DNA of 64,000 bases, from positions 9,484,642 through 9,548,641 of the forward strand of contig JAVDOI010000007.1 of the NCBI GenBank assembly GCA_032191485.1, written 5' to 3'. The notes under the pieces were generated by a model that saw only the letters and a program-made list of their open reading frames with translations, searched no databases and was not told the origin of the DNA. Source of the DNA: Leptoclinus maculatus (lineage: Eukaryota; Chordata; Actinopteri; Perciformes; Stichaeidae). Positions within the stretch are counted from its first letter, which is position 1; every line of letters starts with the position of its first letter. The translations under genes were made by a program, and so were the position numbers. Positions 33,800 through 46,122 of this stretch are shown one piece after another.

Positions 33800-33935
33800 T
33801 CACTCATCTTTACACATCCTGAGATAACTTGGCCAGCCTTGTAAAAAAATAAGTTTGCAGCCGGAGTAGAAGCCGGGGTCGGGCAGCAGCACTTGCACGT
33901 CGAAGCCGATGCCAGCTGAGCCGCCGCCCGTCTCA
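33800..33935 (-). CDS. Orphan exon-like segment, family unknown
   Basis: A strong acceptor (TGTGTTCTCCTGCAG on the minus strand, AG at 33937-33936) is followed by one base and then GAG ACG GGC GGC GGC ..., encoding ETGGGSAGIGFDVQVLLPDP then GFYSGCK. In the first 27 codons over 20 third positions are G or C, with dense CpG, as in the banp exons, whereas the surrounding DNA is AT-rich. The coding character ends at AAACTTATTTTTTTACAAG, after which the frame runs 17 more AT-rich codons to TGA at 33800. No donor in a suitable place was found. It could be the last exon of an unseen gene, an alternative 3' exon for a transcript reading through from banp (phase does not fit coding continuation), or a severed exon. 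Family not recognised. Confidence 0.4.
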
Positions 33936-35774
33936 CTGCAGGAGAACACAGAGCTGCTGAGAGAAGGAAAGGGAAAGACACACCGTCCATCACTCCACTC
34001 CTTCTCCTCAAACGCGCAGCCAGCTTCCAAAACAATCTCACCTCTCCATCTATCATTCATTTCTGTTTTCACCAGGTTATCTCAGAGGCAGCCAGAGAGA
34101 GGGGCCGTCGCCATGGTAACCACTCCGGCTCCTGGATGGAGCCCAGGGTTGTAAAAGTGAAGAGCCGAGTCGGTTCCCCTTCCAAGTCCGTGATTTAATG
34201 GAGGGGTCACTGGGGGGGACGGGGGGGGAGACAGTTGTCCGCGCCAACGTTTTAACTCAGCTATATCAAGATTATTTTTAAAAGGACGGACCCACCACTC
34301 TACGCCACTAAGTGCATAATGGACTTTAACACAGCGGGCCAAAGGGAGAAAGAGGAAAAACACAAGTTGAGTGGGAGAAGGGGAGTACGTAAGAGAGGGG
34401 AATGAATAAAGGGGGTCAGAGACAGCAACAGACTGGAGGGAAACAAGAGGAAGCAGCCAAGACCGGGCTGTTGTTCCATCAAGTTCATTTTGTCGCCCGG
34501 TTCCTCCAACTCCAAAATACAGCATTACATCACACCGAGCATGGGAAACTTCCCTAAACCAACACAGAGCCGCAGAGTGTCCTGCTTATCTCTTTTATTG
34601 TTGACTGCAGAGATGTTCATCATCAGCGGAGCATCACACCACAAAAAAAAAAAACAGAACAGAACCATGCAGTGGGCACAGAGTGGAGTTTAAAGAAATG
34701 CAATTACAGTCCAGACACTTCTATAATGAGGCCAACATATTCATTTGTCTTTTGATAAACACCTTGTTGAGGCCGCATGTAACAGCGTAGCTTACACGAT
34801 TGCTGACAACACAGTAGGCTAATCCTGTGGACATGATACATATTTACTTCAGAGATCGTAAATACAGCAAATTAGCTCAACATGAAACAAGACCTCAAAA
34901 CCAAACTATCATTTCACACTCTCTTCAATTATCTATTTGTCGTGGATGAAAGCAGAGTCATGTCTCGGACATCTTTGATGACCCGGGTTGGAAATGACGC
35001 GAAAAACACAGAGAGAAACCAAAATAAAAACACACTTTTATTGCAACCACAAACATGTTTTATTCACATGAATGTATCTTTCACAAAACTGGGGTGAATA
35101 AACAACTTCAAGGTTTCCTTGGTTTCTCTACAAGCATCTTGTCCTTGCCTACCCACTGGCACCAGCTCTTCTATTACATGGTCTTCTACCTCCAAAATTA
35201 AAGCTCCCCCAAAAATGTCAGCGTGTTAGAATTAGATAAATCAAAACAGACAAACAAAGCTGTGTGGCTAAAGCAGTATGAAAACAAGAAGAGCGAAGTA
35301 GAGGAAGGCTCACAGCCGGGAGACACAGTACGGAGCGAATCACGGAGAGTGGAACCAAATCAATCACAACCGAGAGAGGCTGTGCTCAGCTACATCTACA
35401 GTCCACCGTGACAAGACATGAGGAGCACAGGGCTGGCTGTGTGAGGTGGGATTCAGGGATTCATTTGAGATTAGACAATGTGGCTCAACTCCAAATAACT
35501 CCACTGTTTTCCTAGTTGCTGTAAACATGGGTGTTGATGAGGTGGCAGGGTGATGGTCTGCATGAGCAGCAGCCTCCCTGGATAGACAATAATCCCGCTG
35601 TGTGTGTCCTGCGGTGGGCCAGGACCGTCTCGTGATGAACACCAGAAAGACCACAGTTGATTTTTGGGAATATCATGATCTTTTCAAGTTTCTAAGAACA
35701 TTTCCACATTGAGACATCTGGTTGGCAATGAACTGAACAGGAGAAAAGAAAAAGAAAAAGCTTCTTCCCTGTGT
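33936..35774. other. Downstream flank of banp, no gene seen
   Basis: Contains unsupported frames on both strands (minus 34082-34525 is the longest). The possible distal banp poly(A) signals lie at 35.04-35.06 kb. On minus, 33936-34000 includes the pyrimidine-rich tract leading into the orphan exon. Confidence 0.55.
35037..35064 (-). terminator. Pair of minus-sense AATAAA hexamers, possible distal banp poly(A) site
   Basis: Two AATAAA hexamers in minus orientation lie at 35064-35059 and 35042-35037, about 0.86 kb beyond the banp stop. They could end a long 3' UTR isoform. No independent support for use. Confidence 0.25.
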
Positions 35775-35915
35775 TTCATCAGTAACCTTCAGTGTTTATT
35801 AAAAATGCTTTCCGACTGAGTTGCTTGTCAGACTGTGTGCATTCGTCGACCTCTGAGACTCGTCGGGCCGTGCTGTGCAGCAGAGTTCTGGGCTGTGTTG
35901 GACCAGAAGGGGCTC
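35775..35915 (-). other. banp: banp 3' UTR (proximal poly(A) site)
   Basis: From the TGA to shortly past a canonical AATAAA at 35800-35795 (minus strand), giving a UTR of roughly 140 nt. Two more minus-sense AATAAA hexamers at 35064-35059 and 35042-35037 could serve a longer form of about 0.9 kb. The cleavage position is estimated, not seen. Confidence 0.55.
35795..35800 (-). terminator. banp: Polyadenylation signal AATAAA, proximal, banp
   Basis: AATAAA on the minus strand about 115 nt past the banp stop codon, in the right orientation. It is the first such hexamer downstream of the stop. Confidence 0.55.
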
Positions 35916-36032
35916 TCAGGTGGCCACGGAGGTAACGATCTGGACCACCTCGCCGTTCTCTCCCTGGATGGCCCCCTGGATGGCCTCTTTCACCTCCAGG
36001 TCCGCCTGCAGGGCCGGGGCCAGCTCAGCAGC
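35916..36032 (-). CDS. banp: banp terminal coding exon and stop
   Basis: The last coding exon is 117 nt: 38 codons and TGA. It encodes AAELAPALQADLEVKEAIQG then AIQGENGEVVQIVTSVAT. The beginning resembles the mammalian end (AEALQPTLQPEMQLEHGAIQ), but the last 15 or so residues (GENGEVVQIVTSVAT) extend beyond mammalian GAIQIQ. The acceptor is TGTGTCGCAG; its upstream pyrimidine tract is a (CT)n microsatellite. The reading frame joins the previous exon in phase 0. Codon third positions are strongly G/C in this exon, as in the other banp exons. The terminal segment is acidic then hydrophobic, with two repeats of AIQG. Confidence 0.9.
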   Translation of the reverse strand, partial: AAELAPALQADLEVKEAIQGAIQGENGEVVQIVTSVAT

Positions 36033-36043
36033 CTGCGACACAT

Positions 36044-36063
36044 GAGAGAGAGAGAGAGAGAGG
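36044..36063. repeat. (GA)n microsatellite at the banp terminal-exon acceptor
   Basis: Ten GA units on plus; in the banp transcript they form the (CU)n polypyrimidine tract 11 nt upstream of the last 3' splice site. Confidence 0.93.
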
Positions 36064-39000
36064 TGATAATTGGGAAGACTTTTTGAGATCTGTGTGTTTC
36101 CTGGGAGCCAACAGATGCGGACGAACCACACTATAGCCCCTCCCCCGTGTGTCATTGGGGGAGAAAACCGCAGCGCACGGACAATAGATAGAAGGAGCGG
36201 AGGAATGACAAAGAGAGAGATTAGGGGAGAGAAGTATCAGAGAGAAGAAAGAGGAAGACGGTTGGTGGAGCGACAGGTGAAGAGAGACTTGACAAGTGTT
36301 GAGCTATTTGTATTGTAATGCTCTCTGGCTCTTCTCTACGGTCGGTGTCAGACAGAGCGAGGTATTGTGTTGGTAAAAAAAAGAAGATGAGAGGTTCATG
36401 ACTCATGAAGAATGACTCACTCCTTCCTCAAGACGCACGCCAGAGGTTCCCTCAAACACACCTGCAGCATTTAATCCTCCCTCCCCAGCATGCTGTCACT
36501 AGACAACAGCATTGACTGGAGCACAGCTGCACCGCAGCAGCAGCACATGAGGCGGACACGCTGTTACCACTGGCGGTGAAGAGGCCAAGTGAAAGTCATA
36601 CGGATCAATGTTTTTCATTGAGAACTTGAAACATCGGACATGTTGAACCGTCAAGCCTGGTTCCCCATTTGGAAATAGTCCCAGATAATAGATGCATTAC
36701 GTTGCATTACTATAGCTTTGGACCCGAGCTGGAGATAAACAATGTTGCATCTAAAGATTAGCACCAACGCGCAGAGATGCCCCTTAGAATCACAGTGTGT
36801 TGCCGCCCCCCCCCCCCCCTACTTCATCTAGTTTGGGTAATGGAAACTATTAAATAAAGAGAGGAAAAATGCAGAGATAAATAAATACAAAAGCCAAAGT
36901 CATTTTTCAAGAACTTGTGTAAATGCTACCATATGTCTGGAAACGGATGAGAGCAATTCACATGATTCAACACTTTTCAGAAAAGAGGGAGAAAAAAAGA
37001 AAAGAAAGAGCAGCGCTAACCTTCCTCTGAACTTTGAACTGAGAGCCAGCAACGTCTACACTGAGGAACATTGAAACATAATAACCCAGCCTGTACCAGA
37101 CCGATGCTCCCTGCAGGCTACTCAACGCCGTCTTCATTTCAACCCTTCTGTTCTAATTGTTTGCAAACATATTTTGTAGATTGATCGATTATTGGCGGGA
37201 TTAAACTAGGTAAAGTCCTTTAAGGCATGTTGAAAATGAAAAGAAAAGCCTTCTTGAACATACTGGATGCATCTATTCACTCAATACGTACATGATTTTG
37301 GCACTGAAGTCAAACGAAAATCTACTTTTGACGAGTTTAAATACTGTTTGAGCAATAAACACCACGTTGTTAACAAGTTGTGTCATGCTGTCCTTGAGGA
37401 CGTCCCGGCGCCCTTACTGAACCCAAACTCTCATTGAACACAACGCTGATGAGTGATCAGACTTCTGCCGACTTTGTTGATTTCTGTCAAGATCCGAGTA
37501 CAATCAAACATTAGGAGGAAGAATCAGTGGAGCAAACAAACAGTCTGATTGCTGAAACATGGAGAACAGACCTCGCAGTGCAGCGTTATGGGGCGGCAAT
37601 CCTTTTGCATGCCGGCTGGAGTCTATCAGTTTGTGTATGATCCACACGCATTACAATCTATTAATATAGGATGCTTTACCAGTTACCTAGACAACGACAG
37701 ACAACAAAGACTGAGAGAGCTAAAAAAACAAAAAAGCTAGTGCATCACTGTCTGCAGGGAGATCCATATCAGGACACATGTGAGGCTGGTATCTCACACA
37801 GTTCTTTCTGTTTGTATGATAACACAACAAAGACTCCCATCAGGACTACAGGGGACCCACTTTAACATGGGACTTGAGGGAAAGAAGCAGTCAGGAGGAC
37901 ATGTGATATTCAATATATTTTGGGGGAAAACAAAAAAGCAGAGACAACAATGGAAAAGTGTGGTTCTTTGATGTTCCTCGCAAGTGAAGCGGACCACGGT
38001 GCCGTGTGCACCATCCTGATTCCACATGTGGCGTCAAAAAGCTCAACCATGAAGGGATTTTAGGCAAATCTAACAATTGCTACTCTTCTCCTTTTAACAC
38101 TCCCCTTTATTATGTTAAATTACTGTTTTCACAAACACTCATAATGACTGAAAGCCGAGTGCATTTTATTTGAGCACAATTATGACAACAGGGGGAAAGC
38201 AGACCCATAATACCTGCAAGTAGTTTAGATAAATTGCACGCTATTCGGCTATATGTCATGATTTATGAAACTGTGACAGTTTTGTTTGCAATTGTTCAGA
38301 TATTTTCATAACGTACACTGCAGCAAAAGGTGTTTTAAGGCTTTGACACAATGAGCCACTGTTCTAACTGGATGGCAGTAAAGAGAGTGACTGGCCGTCG
38401 AAGAGTTTCCCACTCTGCATGGGCATGATATTCTTCTGTACAAACGGTTAACAACTCTGGTGAAAAGTACGTTGCAGTTCAAAAACAAAATCTAGTTTCT
38501 GTATGTTGGATCAAATCCCTTTTTGTTTATGACTTGAGGTGGTGTTTTATTGTTGTTTTGGAAAGGTAATGTTTGGAATTAGCTGTAAATGTCTCTTTGT
38601 GGCTCTGTCTGGCGTCTTCATTACAGACAGCTGATGTGACTCATAAAATTTCAAATCCATATGTTTGCATTTAAAAAAGATACTCTAACTTCCTGGCATC
38701 TTTTCTGGCTGATTCTAAACATGTAGGGCATATTTGTATAGAATTATTATATGAATAAAAATAAATTTTCCTGATTAGGAACAAGAACACCGACTCTGCA
38801 TTTTTCATGTTTCTCTCTCTGTTACTTCTACAAACCAGAGTCTGAAAACAAACCTGACATCCGGTCTTCTGGCCGAGCAGCGAGTTCACAGCACAGATTA
38901 ATGGCATCACTGAAAGACTGATTCCTGATCTACAGTATTCATTTCAGAGGAACAGTTATGTATTATGGACTGCTCAAAAAACAAACCCATGTAGAGGGAC

Positions 39001-39119
39001 TGATTTAGATTAGTACCATGGTCTGTTTCAGCTCAAACAATAGAAGCATACTCCAGCACCTGGAACGCTTCCCAGTTACAAACAATCTGTGTCCACGTGT
39101 GCCAGAGCCTGGGAGAGTT

Positions 39120-39121
<2 letters not shown>

Positions 39122-39150
<29 letters not shown>
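39122..39150. repeat. (TG)n microsatellite at a banp donor
   Basis: About 14 TG units on plus, i.e. CA units in the banp transcript, separated from the exon end at 39159 by eight bases. Confidence 0.95.
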
Positions 39151-39158
39151 TGTTTTAC

Positions 39159-39299
39159 CTGTACGGCAGCCGTGTGATCTGTGACGGGGGCTAGTTGGAC
39201 GTACTGCACTTGGATGTCAGGAGGGAGCGGGGAGCCCTCTACGGCCGTGGCCCCCCCATCAGCTGATGCCACCGCTATGAGCTGAGCCCCACGTAGCAC
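39159..39299 (-). CDS. banp: banp exon: GAQLIAVAS / IQVQYVQLAPVTDHT segment
   Basis: This 141-nt exon, phase 0-0, encodes 47 residues: VLRGAQLIAVASADGGATAV, EGSPLPPDIQVQYVQLAP and VTDHTAAVQ. It aligns throughout with mammalian BANP VLQGAQLIAVASSDPAA...DIQVQYVQLAPVSDHTAGAQ. Acceptor CTGTCCTAG, donor GTACAG|GTAAAA. A (TG)n tract on the plus strand, read as (CA)n in the transcript, starts only eight bases after the exon end, which puts a CA repeat directly beside the 5' splice site. The exon is symmetric, so skipping keeps the frame. Confidence 0.95.
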
Positions 39300-39889
39300 C
39301 TAGGACAGACAAGAAGAAACAACCATAACTGACGTTTTCAGTCGAATAAATAAAAACAAAACAGCAGAAAGCCTCATTTATGTCCTATCTGATGTGTTTA
39401 TGTTCGTTTATTGATTACAGCCATCGGGTGTTTACAAGTACAGTGTCTCACAAACACACCAAGAAACTTAGTGGCAAGGAAAGAGTCATGCGGCGGTATC
39501 GGAGTGACGTAAATAAACATTTCAGTCCTGCTGTTCTCACTGCTTCTCATCCCGACCTCTGTTTATACATCGACAGAAGAACTTTATGGTCCATTCAATT
39601 CAATTAAGTTCATTAAGGATTCATTTTTATTTGGGTTCATTTCATTTGAAGTCATATTTAGACAAGAAAAATCAAAGAAATTAGAGAATAGAGAGTGAGA
39701 CATCGCAGGGGGGACTCTTAATCTCCCACCGTGTTACAAGTCAGCCAGGCGACGGTAGAGCTCGGTGGTTCTGACGCACTAATTACAGAGAAGTGCAGCT
39801 GGAGTGTTGTAGGGTATTCCTATAGATAGACTGCAACCACAAACACACAAAAGGCTCCATGTGTGTGACCTCGTACAAGTGTATGCACG

Positions 39890-39893
<4 letters not shown>

Positions 39894-39944
<51 letters not shown>
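39894..39944. repeat. (CA)n microsatellite
   Basis: About 25 CA units preceded by GCACGCACGC variants, in the 14-kb intron of banp. Confidence 0.95.
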
Positions 39945-39948
<4 letters not shown>

Positions 39949-41180
39949 TCTGGGATTAGCAAGTACCGGTACTGCTGGTGACTTGGACAGCATAACTCCC
40001 ATGTGACAACAGACATTCAAATTAACATACAATCCTGCTGTCAACACAGACACAGCAAAAGATGAATGGAGGGAAACAGAAATTCTGGACCGATGGCAGA
40101 CGCAGATGTTTTTGCTGTTGTCAGTCTTGTGACAGAGAAACAAAGAAATCTTCATTATGAAACTAAAGATGCCGTTGGTTTACAGCCTGTAGTGACCCAG
40201 CTCTGTCTTAACATGTACCAGTGTCGACCTTCCTTCTTTTTTGATAAATAAAACACGATTAAATGTTATTAGAAACATAAACAGGACGACCTTTCACCTC
40301 GTGTTTTTCATACAGAATACAACACATTGTAATACTCCCTCACTGCCGACATTTTCTTTCACTTTAATTTGTCAACAACCCACATGTGCGCAGGACACCC
40401 GTTGACCCTCTTACGTCAGGCAAGATTCGAGTGCAGCCGGTGGCTTCTTCTCCGTACCAGCAGCTGCATTAGCAGCATATGCTAGCCGCTGGTGTCAGAG
40501 TTTTACAGCACGGCATCGTGAACAGAGGCCTCTGTCCGGCCGGTTTCATATGCATGTTGTCTTCGTGTGCTTTCTTTGCAATGTTACGTGAGGTCTCCAG
40601 CTCGGTCCTCTTCCAGCTGCAGTTGGTACTGGGACTGGCTGGGACATGCTCAACAGGCATTACAATTCAAGGGGAGAATATGCAAGCCTGCAGAAAAACC
40701 CAAAACCTCACAAACCTCAATTACAGACGATGTTTGTTGCCCCCTAACCCTTCCAATCCCAGAGTCCCACACTGCATCCCTACCCCCAGCCCAACCTTTG
40801 CTTTGAAGTTCGGAGTTACTGACGGGCCCCAAAGGTTCAGTTAACCCCCCCCCCCCCCCCTCAACCCGCCAACATGCCTTGTCATCTACGAGACTTTGCC
40901 AGTTTCACCACAAGATCTGCTGCCTCATCGCCAGAATGCGCCAGGCCCGGTCGGCCCGATGGAAGCCATTAGTGTTAGAAGTCTGACTGACTTAACCGTT
41001 TAGAGAACCAGGACTCCTCAAGCACAGACATGGGTTGAGGCAGAGGACTGTTTGAGCTGGGTTAAATGAATCACTGTGTTTTTTAGGACCCATAAAACAT
41101 TCCTGATCGATTAGCGCGTTAGCCTGGAGCGTTCAGTTTAAACAGTAAACTTGAACAGTTCAACAGACAGTTGAAAGAAC

Positions 41181-41350
41181 GGCTCAATATATTTGGGAAA
41201 GAAGCTTATTTGCTTTCTTACAGAGCGTTAGAAGAGAAGTTTGGTAACAATCTTATGTCTGTGCGCCAAGTATGAAGCTGGAGCCAGTTAGCTTAACTTA
41301 GCATAGAGACAGGGAGCAGGCGGAAACAGCTAACTTGACTCTGTCAAACT
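41181..41350 (+). mobile_element. Single arm of the palindromic 'ttagcttagc' element
   Basis: CTTATGTCTGTGCGCCAAG, TATGAAGCTGGAGCCAGTTA and GCTTAACTTAGCATAGAGAC, then GCGGAAACAGCTAAC, is one arm of the same repeat as at 21.8-23.3 kb. The matching opposite arm is not evident nearby, so the copy is truncated. It lies in the banp 14-kb intron. Confidence 0.65.
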
Positions 41351-43266
41351 ATTGTATATACTTCCAGTAAGGATCTTCCCAAAGATCCTAAATCCACGAA
41401 AACAATGCTCAATCAGTCACCTCATTGAGGACAGAGAGAACCCACATGTATAGCCAGCTGTCGAGTGTTTCTCCATGGCAGACATCCATAGAGATCCCCT
41501 GCACTTCATCACACAGTTCTCTGATTAGGAGTTAAACGCAGCTTTTGCCAAGTGTGCATTTGTCTGCATGTGTGAAGAAACTCAAGCACGATCATGTGTC
41601 TGTCCTGTAAGTGTACACTTACCGCGGTTTGAGAGATTCTATGTTTGATACTCAAGATCATAAACACTTGTCTAACTCAATTAGATTCTCAACCTCCACT
41701 TGCGAGCCGTTTGCATTCTCAGCTGTGAGGAGCAGCACACGGAGGCTCAGTAAAGCATTTACAGAGTTGGAACGCTTTGTGAGATCTCTGCGGCAATTAC
41801 ACAGGAACTTCTCGGGTCCACATCCTGTCCCACGACCGGCTCTGTCAGAGCAACTCCTCTCCGCTGTTTGGGTGTATTACTTTCATGCTTGGTATTTAAG
41901 TATGACTCAGTCGAAAAACAATCTAAAGCTAAATCTACCCTCAAGAAACGTACAACCACTTCACAGAAGATGCCAGGACAGTTTACTCAGGGACACATTT
42001 CAGGCTTTGCTCCCCTCTAGATATAAACTATTGATTTGCAATAAGTTGTTTGGCAATGACTCAAAAACAATAATCTCAAAATGACCTCAAGGAAAGGTTT
42101 TATGAGTTAATAAGTTAGTCTGCTTGAAGATTGTTAGTAGAAACTAATAAATGGTACGATAAGGTCGGAAATGTTTGAGGGGGCTTTCTTGGAGAAGACA
42201 CTGGGGGAACTTTATAATCTCAGTTTTCAGCTAAAAGCCGGTATGACTCACTTAAAATGCAGACTAATATATTAGATATTTGACTCAATTTGTCAGAAAC
42301 AGGGGCCATCAGCAGATGTTAAGTGGATTAGTTACTGTTGATCTTAAAGTTTTAGGGACTGGGACCCTTAAATAATGAGCTGGTGAAGGGCTACGACACT
42401 GCAGCACAGTACTGGAGAGAAGAGCGCTGAACAATCAAGAGTATCTTAAATTCTCTGCAGGTTTCGCTATCTAACAAGGCCTTGAGGAAAATAGGGAAAG
42501 GAAAAAAATAAATCTTTGGCCGATGCTGTAATGCTTTCAGTGATGGATCCAGGACACTAAGGAAACACAGCAATGTGAGAGCAAAGACACAAACATGAAC
42601 AACAACAGACGCGTAACTCAAAAACATTCATGATTCCAAGACTAGGACTATAACCAACTGCAGAAACAAGCCTCTGTTGCCCATCCCTCGTCTGTGCTTG
42701 TCTGAGGATTTTTAAATTGTATTTTCTTCTCCGTTGAAAAATGATGGGTTGCTCGGAGATGCAGCAATTGGTAACAGTCTGAGAGTAATTCATCAATAAG
42801 GAAATATGTTTCCACAAAGCACACACTATGTGCAGACTGGCATCAATTCACAGTCTCACAGGAGGTCTCAGTTAAAACTCAGCGGTGAATCGGACGATAT
42901 TATGAGGGAGCTGCTTAGTGTGCATGTCTGAGTACGGTTTTAAAGATTTAGTTTCACCCTGGCTGCAAACAACGTACACTGGAATCCCCAATAACACAAG
43001 ACCTTTTAGAAGAATCAAAAATCCATACACAATAAGACACAAAAAAAGAGAGCCACACAAGTGTGGTTCCTATCCTCCCACGAGCTCCTCTTCGTTCAGA
43101 TCTGACAACAAAACAGAAACAACCAAAACAGGGAAATGAAAAAAGAAACATTTGGACTTTGGAGTGGCTGGAACTTCCTCTCAGCCTCAGAGCCGACAAC
43201 AACATCTGCAACTGCCAACCGTGGACAGATGTGCAAGTAGAAACATTAGCTCTGGATGGGTATGTG

Positions 43267-43308
43267 GTGTGTGTGTGTGTGTGTGTGTGTGTGGGGGGGG
43301 GGGGGGGG
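43267..43308. repeat. (GT)n followed by G16 run
   Basis: About 13 GT units passing directly into 16 G residues (43293-43308), in the banp intron. Confidence 0.93.
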
Positions 43309-45941
43309 CTGTAAAGATACCCACAGACGCAGCGGTGTGCTGAGTGATTGTTTGCTGTAGACTGGGAAAATGAACACTCTGGCCTTAAAACGTCTCACTG
43401 CAAGCATGAACTCTTTTTATTTTACCTCTGAGTTCTGAGTATTCTGATTTCATAAAATGATTGAACAGACAAAAGTGGGCTTGTGATACAAATCAAAAAA
43501 TGTCAGAAGCTGAAATAAAAGCCAAAGAGTATCATGCCTTTTTTTTTCCTTTCTTGTGATTTGTGAATTCTGTCACTTATTTGCAGTTATAGGTCCGATT
43601 TCTGACAAGCGATATTACCGTACATTACTAACGTGTCCCTCTCCTGTCCACGCACTACTCCGTGAAATACATCCGCGTTATGAATCTTGATGTCTTGCCA
43701 GACCCCTGACCCTGTAACCTGGCCCACTGCTTCCGATCTCCACCCACACCCTCAACACCTGCATCCCATCAAACCCTCTCCCTCGCATCCTTTGCTCTGC
43801 AACTCCCACCAGAACACTGGGAGTCACGTTCAGACAGGACTCGGGGAGCTTTTATGACAAAACCAGCTTGACTTCAATTCTGATCCAGAACCAGCAAATC
43901 AAAAGGGGACTGATGACAAAAAAATAACAGCCGTTAAAGAAAAGAGGCAATCCCCTTAAAAAAAGAAGAAGGGCATTTCCATTGAAGGTTTTCTCTGTTC
44001 TCAGGCACCAATGAGAGCTTGGCTTGCCTAATTGACGACGGCATTTTTATATATAATATCTGTAAGTTTCATGATTTAAGATGATGGCTTTATCGTGTTT
44101 CCAATCATCTTGTTAAATTTGGCAGAGCCAGAAGAAATGATATACACAGGTTGTAAAACTCAACTAACAAAATATCACACTGCACAAAATACCAATCTGA
44201 ACAAGTAATTGAGACAGAAACTAGAAACGCTCAATGACGAAGGCCAGCCATTTTTTTTCTGACACAGCTGAAGTGAGACATCCGATTCTATTGACGGTTC
44301 CGGCCCGTTCTTTGAAATATCCAAAACAAATGAAGATGCTTTGGAAATTCCGTTTCAAGACTAAACATGTCCAGGTGACCCCAGACTGACCTTTCAAGCG
44401 GTACACCCAGACCTCCAAACCATCCCTCTGGAAGAGGACTCAGTGGGTCCCGACAGCAGCACCTTTGAGACACGGCAGCCATGAATCCGACAGTTGTACA
44501 TTAAGTCTCCGATATGCCTCAGATGAACATCTGTCATCTTACATCAGCTCATCGCACACTGGAGTCTTTAACTGAGTGAGACATCACATCAGATAAAACC
44601 ACTTCTACAGCTGCCTGTACGCGTGCCAGCACTGGTAAAAAAAAGAGAAAACAAAATAACGTATTCAGAGGACTCTCTGGCTTCGGCTTTCTCTGGCATA
44701 ATTATTTAATAGTCACGGTAATGTTCAGAAGAATGCATAGTCTGAATTGTGTAAAACACCTTTGGTTGCAGTGTATGTGAAGCCATTTCTTTATCATTTC
44801 CATGAAAAACAAGTTTTATTGTTCCCCCCATGCTAGTCCATGGTGCTGTTTTATCCCACACACTACTCTGCATTCATTTCACTCACGTTTTTGTGGTGCA
44901 TGTGCACACAAAAATGAATAAGATGGAAAACAGAAATGTTACATGCCAGGAGTCACTGGAAAGACTGTTAATCAAATTATGATTATTCATATTGCGTATC
45001 AAATATTCTGGTTAAATTGTTTACATGACAGATGCATCACCCTAACCAGGCTATAATTAACCCAGAGCCCATACAAATGCACAAAGTGTTGCTTTAAGTC
45101 TTCCCGTTGAAGTTGAAACTGATGCATAATGAGCACTGAGGGCCGAGTGAGGCCCGGGCTGCACCCCGTCTGTGCTGATGGTGAGTCACGATGAAATCCA
45201 TCTAGAACATCTGTTCCCTCTTACTCACACACCCCAGCGCCCCTGGGCTCTGCCCGCGCAGAACACCACTGGGGGGGTGCCCTCCTCTGCACTGTTACAA
45301 ACACATACACCTACACACACATTCAGAAGGACGGTTTCCCCGATCCGTGGCCCTTTATCTCCAGACCACGATGCCACAAGGACACAAAGCAGACTACTAC
45401 TCCTTTGAAACCAGATCCACCACTAGACCTCTAAATCCTTGACTGCTTACGTACGTCCCCCTTACTCTAAACACTGGTCATAAAACATCTTGTTTGTATC
45501 TTTTCATCTCATTTTGCCCTCCTCTCGAATGACAGGAATCCCAACAACCCCTCACATATTAGAAACAACATTCTCCAGCAGAGAGAGAGAGAAAGAAGGA
45601 CAACGGAGGAACTCAGGCTACGGGCCAGCAGTGTGATTCCAGCACAAATCACACCCCGATTCTTCTGAGGTTAACCTTACACATTGTTCAAGCATCTGCT
45701 TTTTGTGTACACATGACAAATCAAGACTTTTACAAAGGCGAACTAACTAACAACAGACATTGAGGAGTAGATGTCACTAAATTATCTATTCCCTCTTCAT
45801 TACCTCACCTAATGTTCTTCCCTTTTCTTTGTTTTGGCCCTCTTCCTCTCTTCCTCTCATCCTCTCATTCATCAATTCATTGACATGTCCTTCTCCCTCG
45901 GTGCACCGTCCCTCTTACACAATACATTGCCGGTGTTTATC

Positions 45942-45974
<33 letters not shown>
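45942..45974 (+). repeat. Hexanucleotide repeat (TGGTTC)n
   Basis: Five tandem units of CTGGTT, perfect, in the banp 14-kb intron. Confidence 0.85.
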
Positions 45975-46102
45975 TAGTTTACAGGTCCCGACAGCGCTGA
46001 CGGAGGGACTAGTGCCGAGCTGGACTCTCTGTACTGTGACCCGGTTCCCACAATGACCATTAGACCAACAGATGCACCACAACATGTGCTGACAGGGCGG
46101 GA

Positions 46103-46122
46103 GGGGGGGGGGGGGGGGGGGG
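46103..46122 (+). repeat. G20 homopolymer
   Basis: Twenty consecutive G in the banp intron; reads as poly-C in the transcript. A second run of 15 G is at 46415-46429. Confidence 0.9.

Larger units (their letters stand above)
36033..39158 (-). other. banp last intron (3.1 kb)
   Basis: Runs from the GTAAAA donor at 39158 to the acceptor at 36033. It holds the CA repeat beside the donor, a C14 run at 36806-36819 and the CT microsatellite at its acceptor. Short open frames inside (for example around 37.5-38.0 kb) have no recognisable similarity, GC3 signal or splice context. Confidence 0.8.

Noticed and set aside
34082..34525. 147-codon minus-strand ORF downstream of banp
   Set aside because: Low-complexity Ser/Pro/Leu translation of purine-rich sequence; no splice or codon support.
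41611..42084. 157-codon plus-strand ORF inside the banp intron
   Set aside because: Longest non-repeat frame in the intron, but no motif, ordinary base composition, no splice or promoter context, and it lies on the opposite strand of banp.
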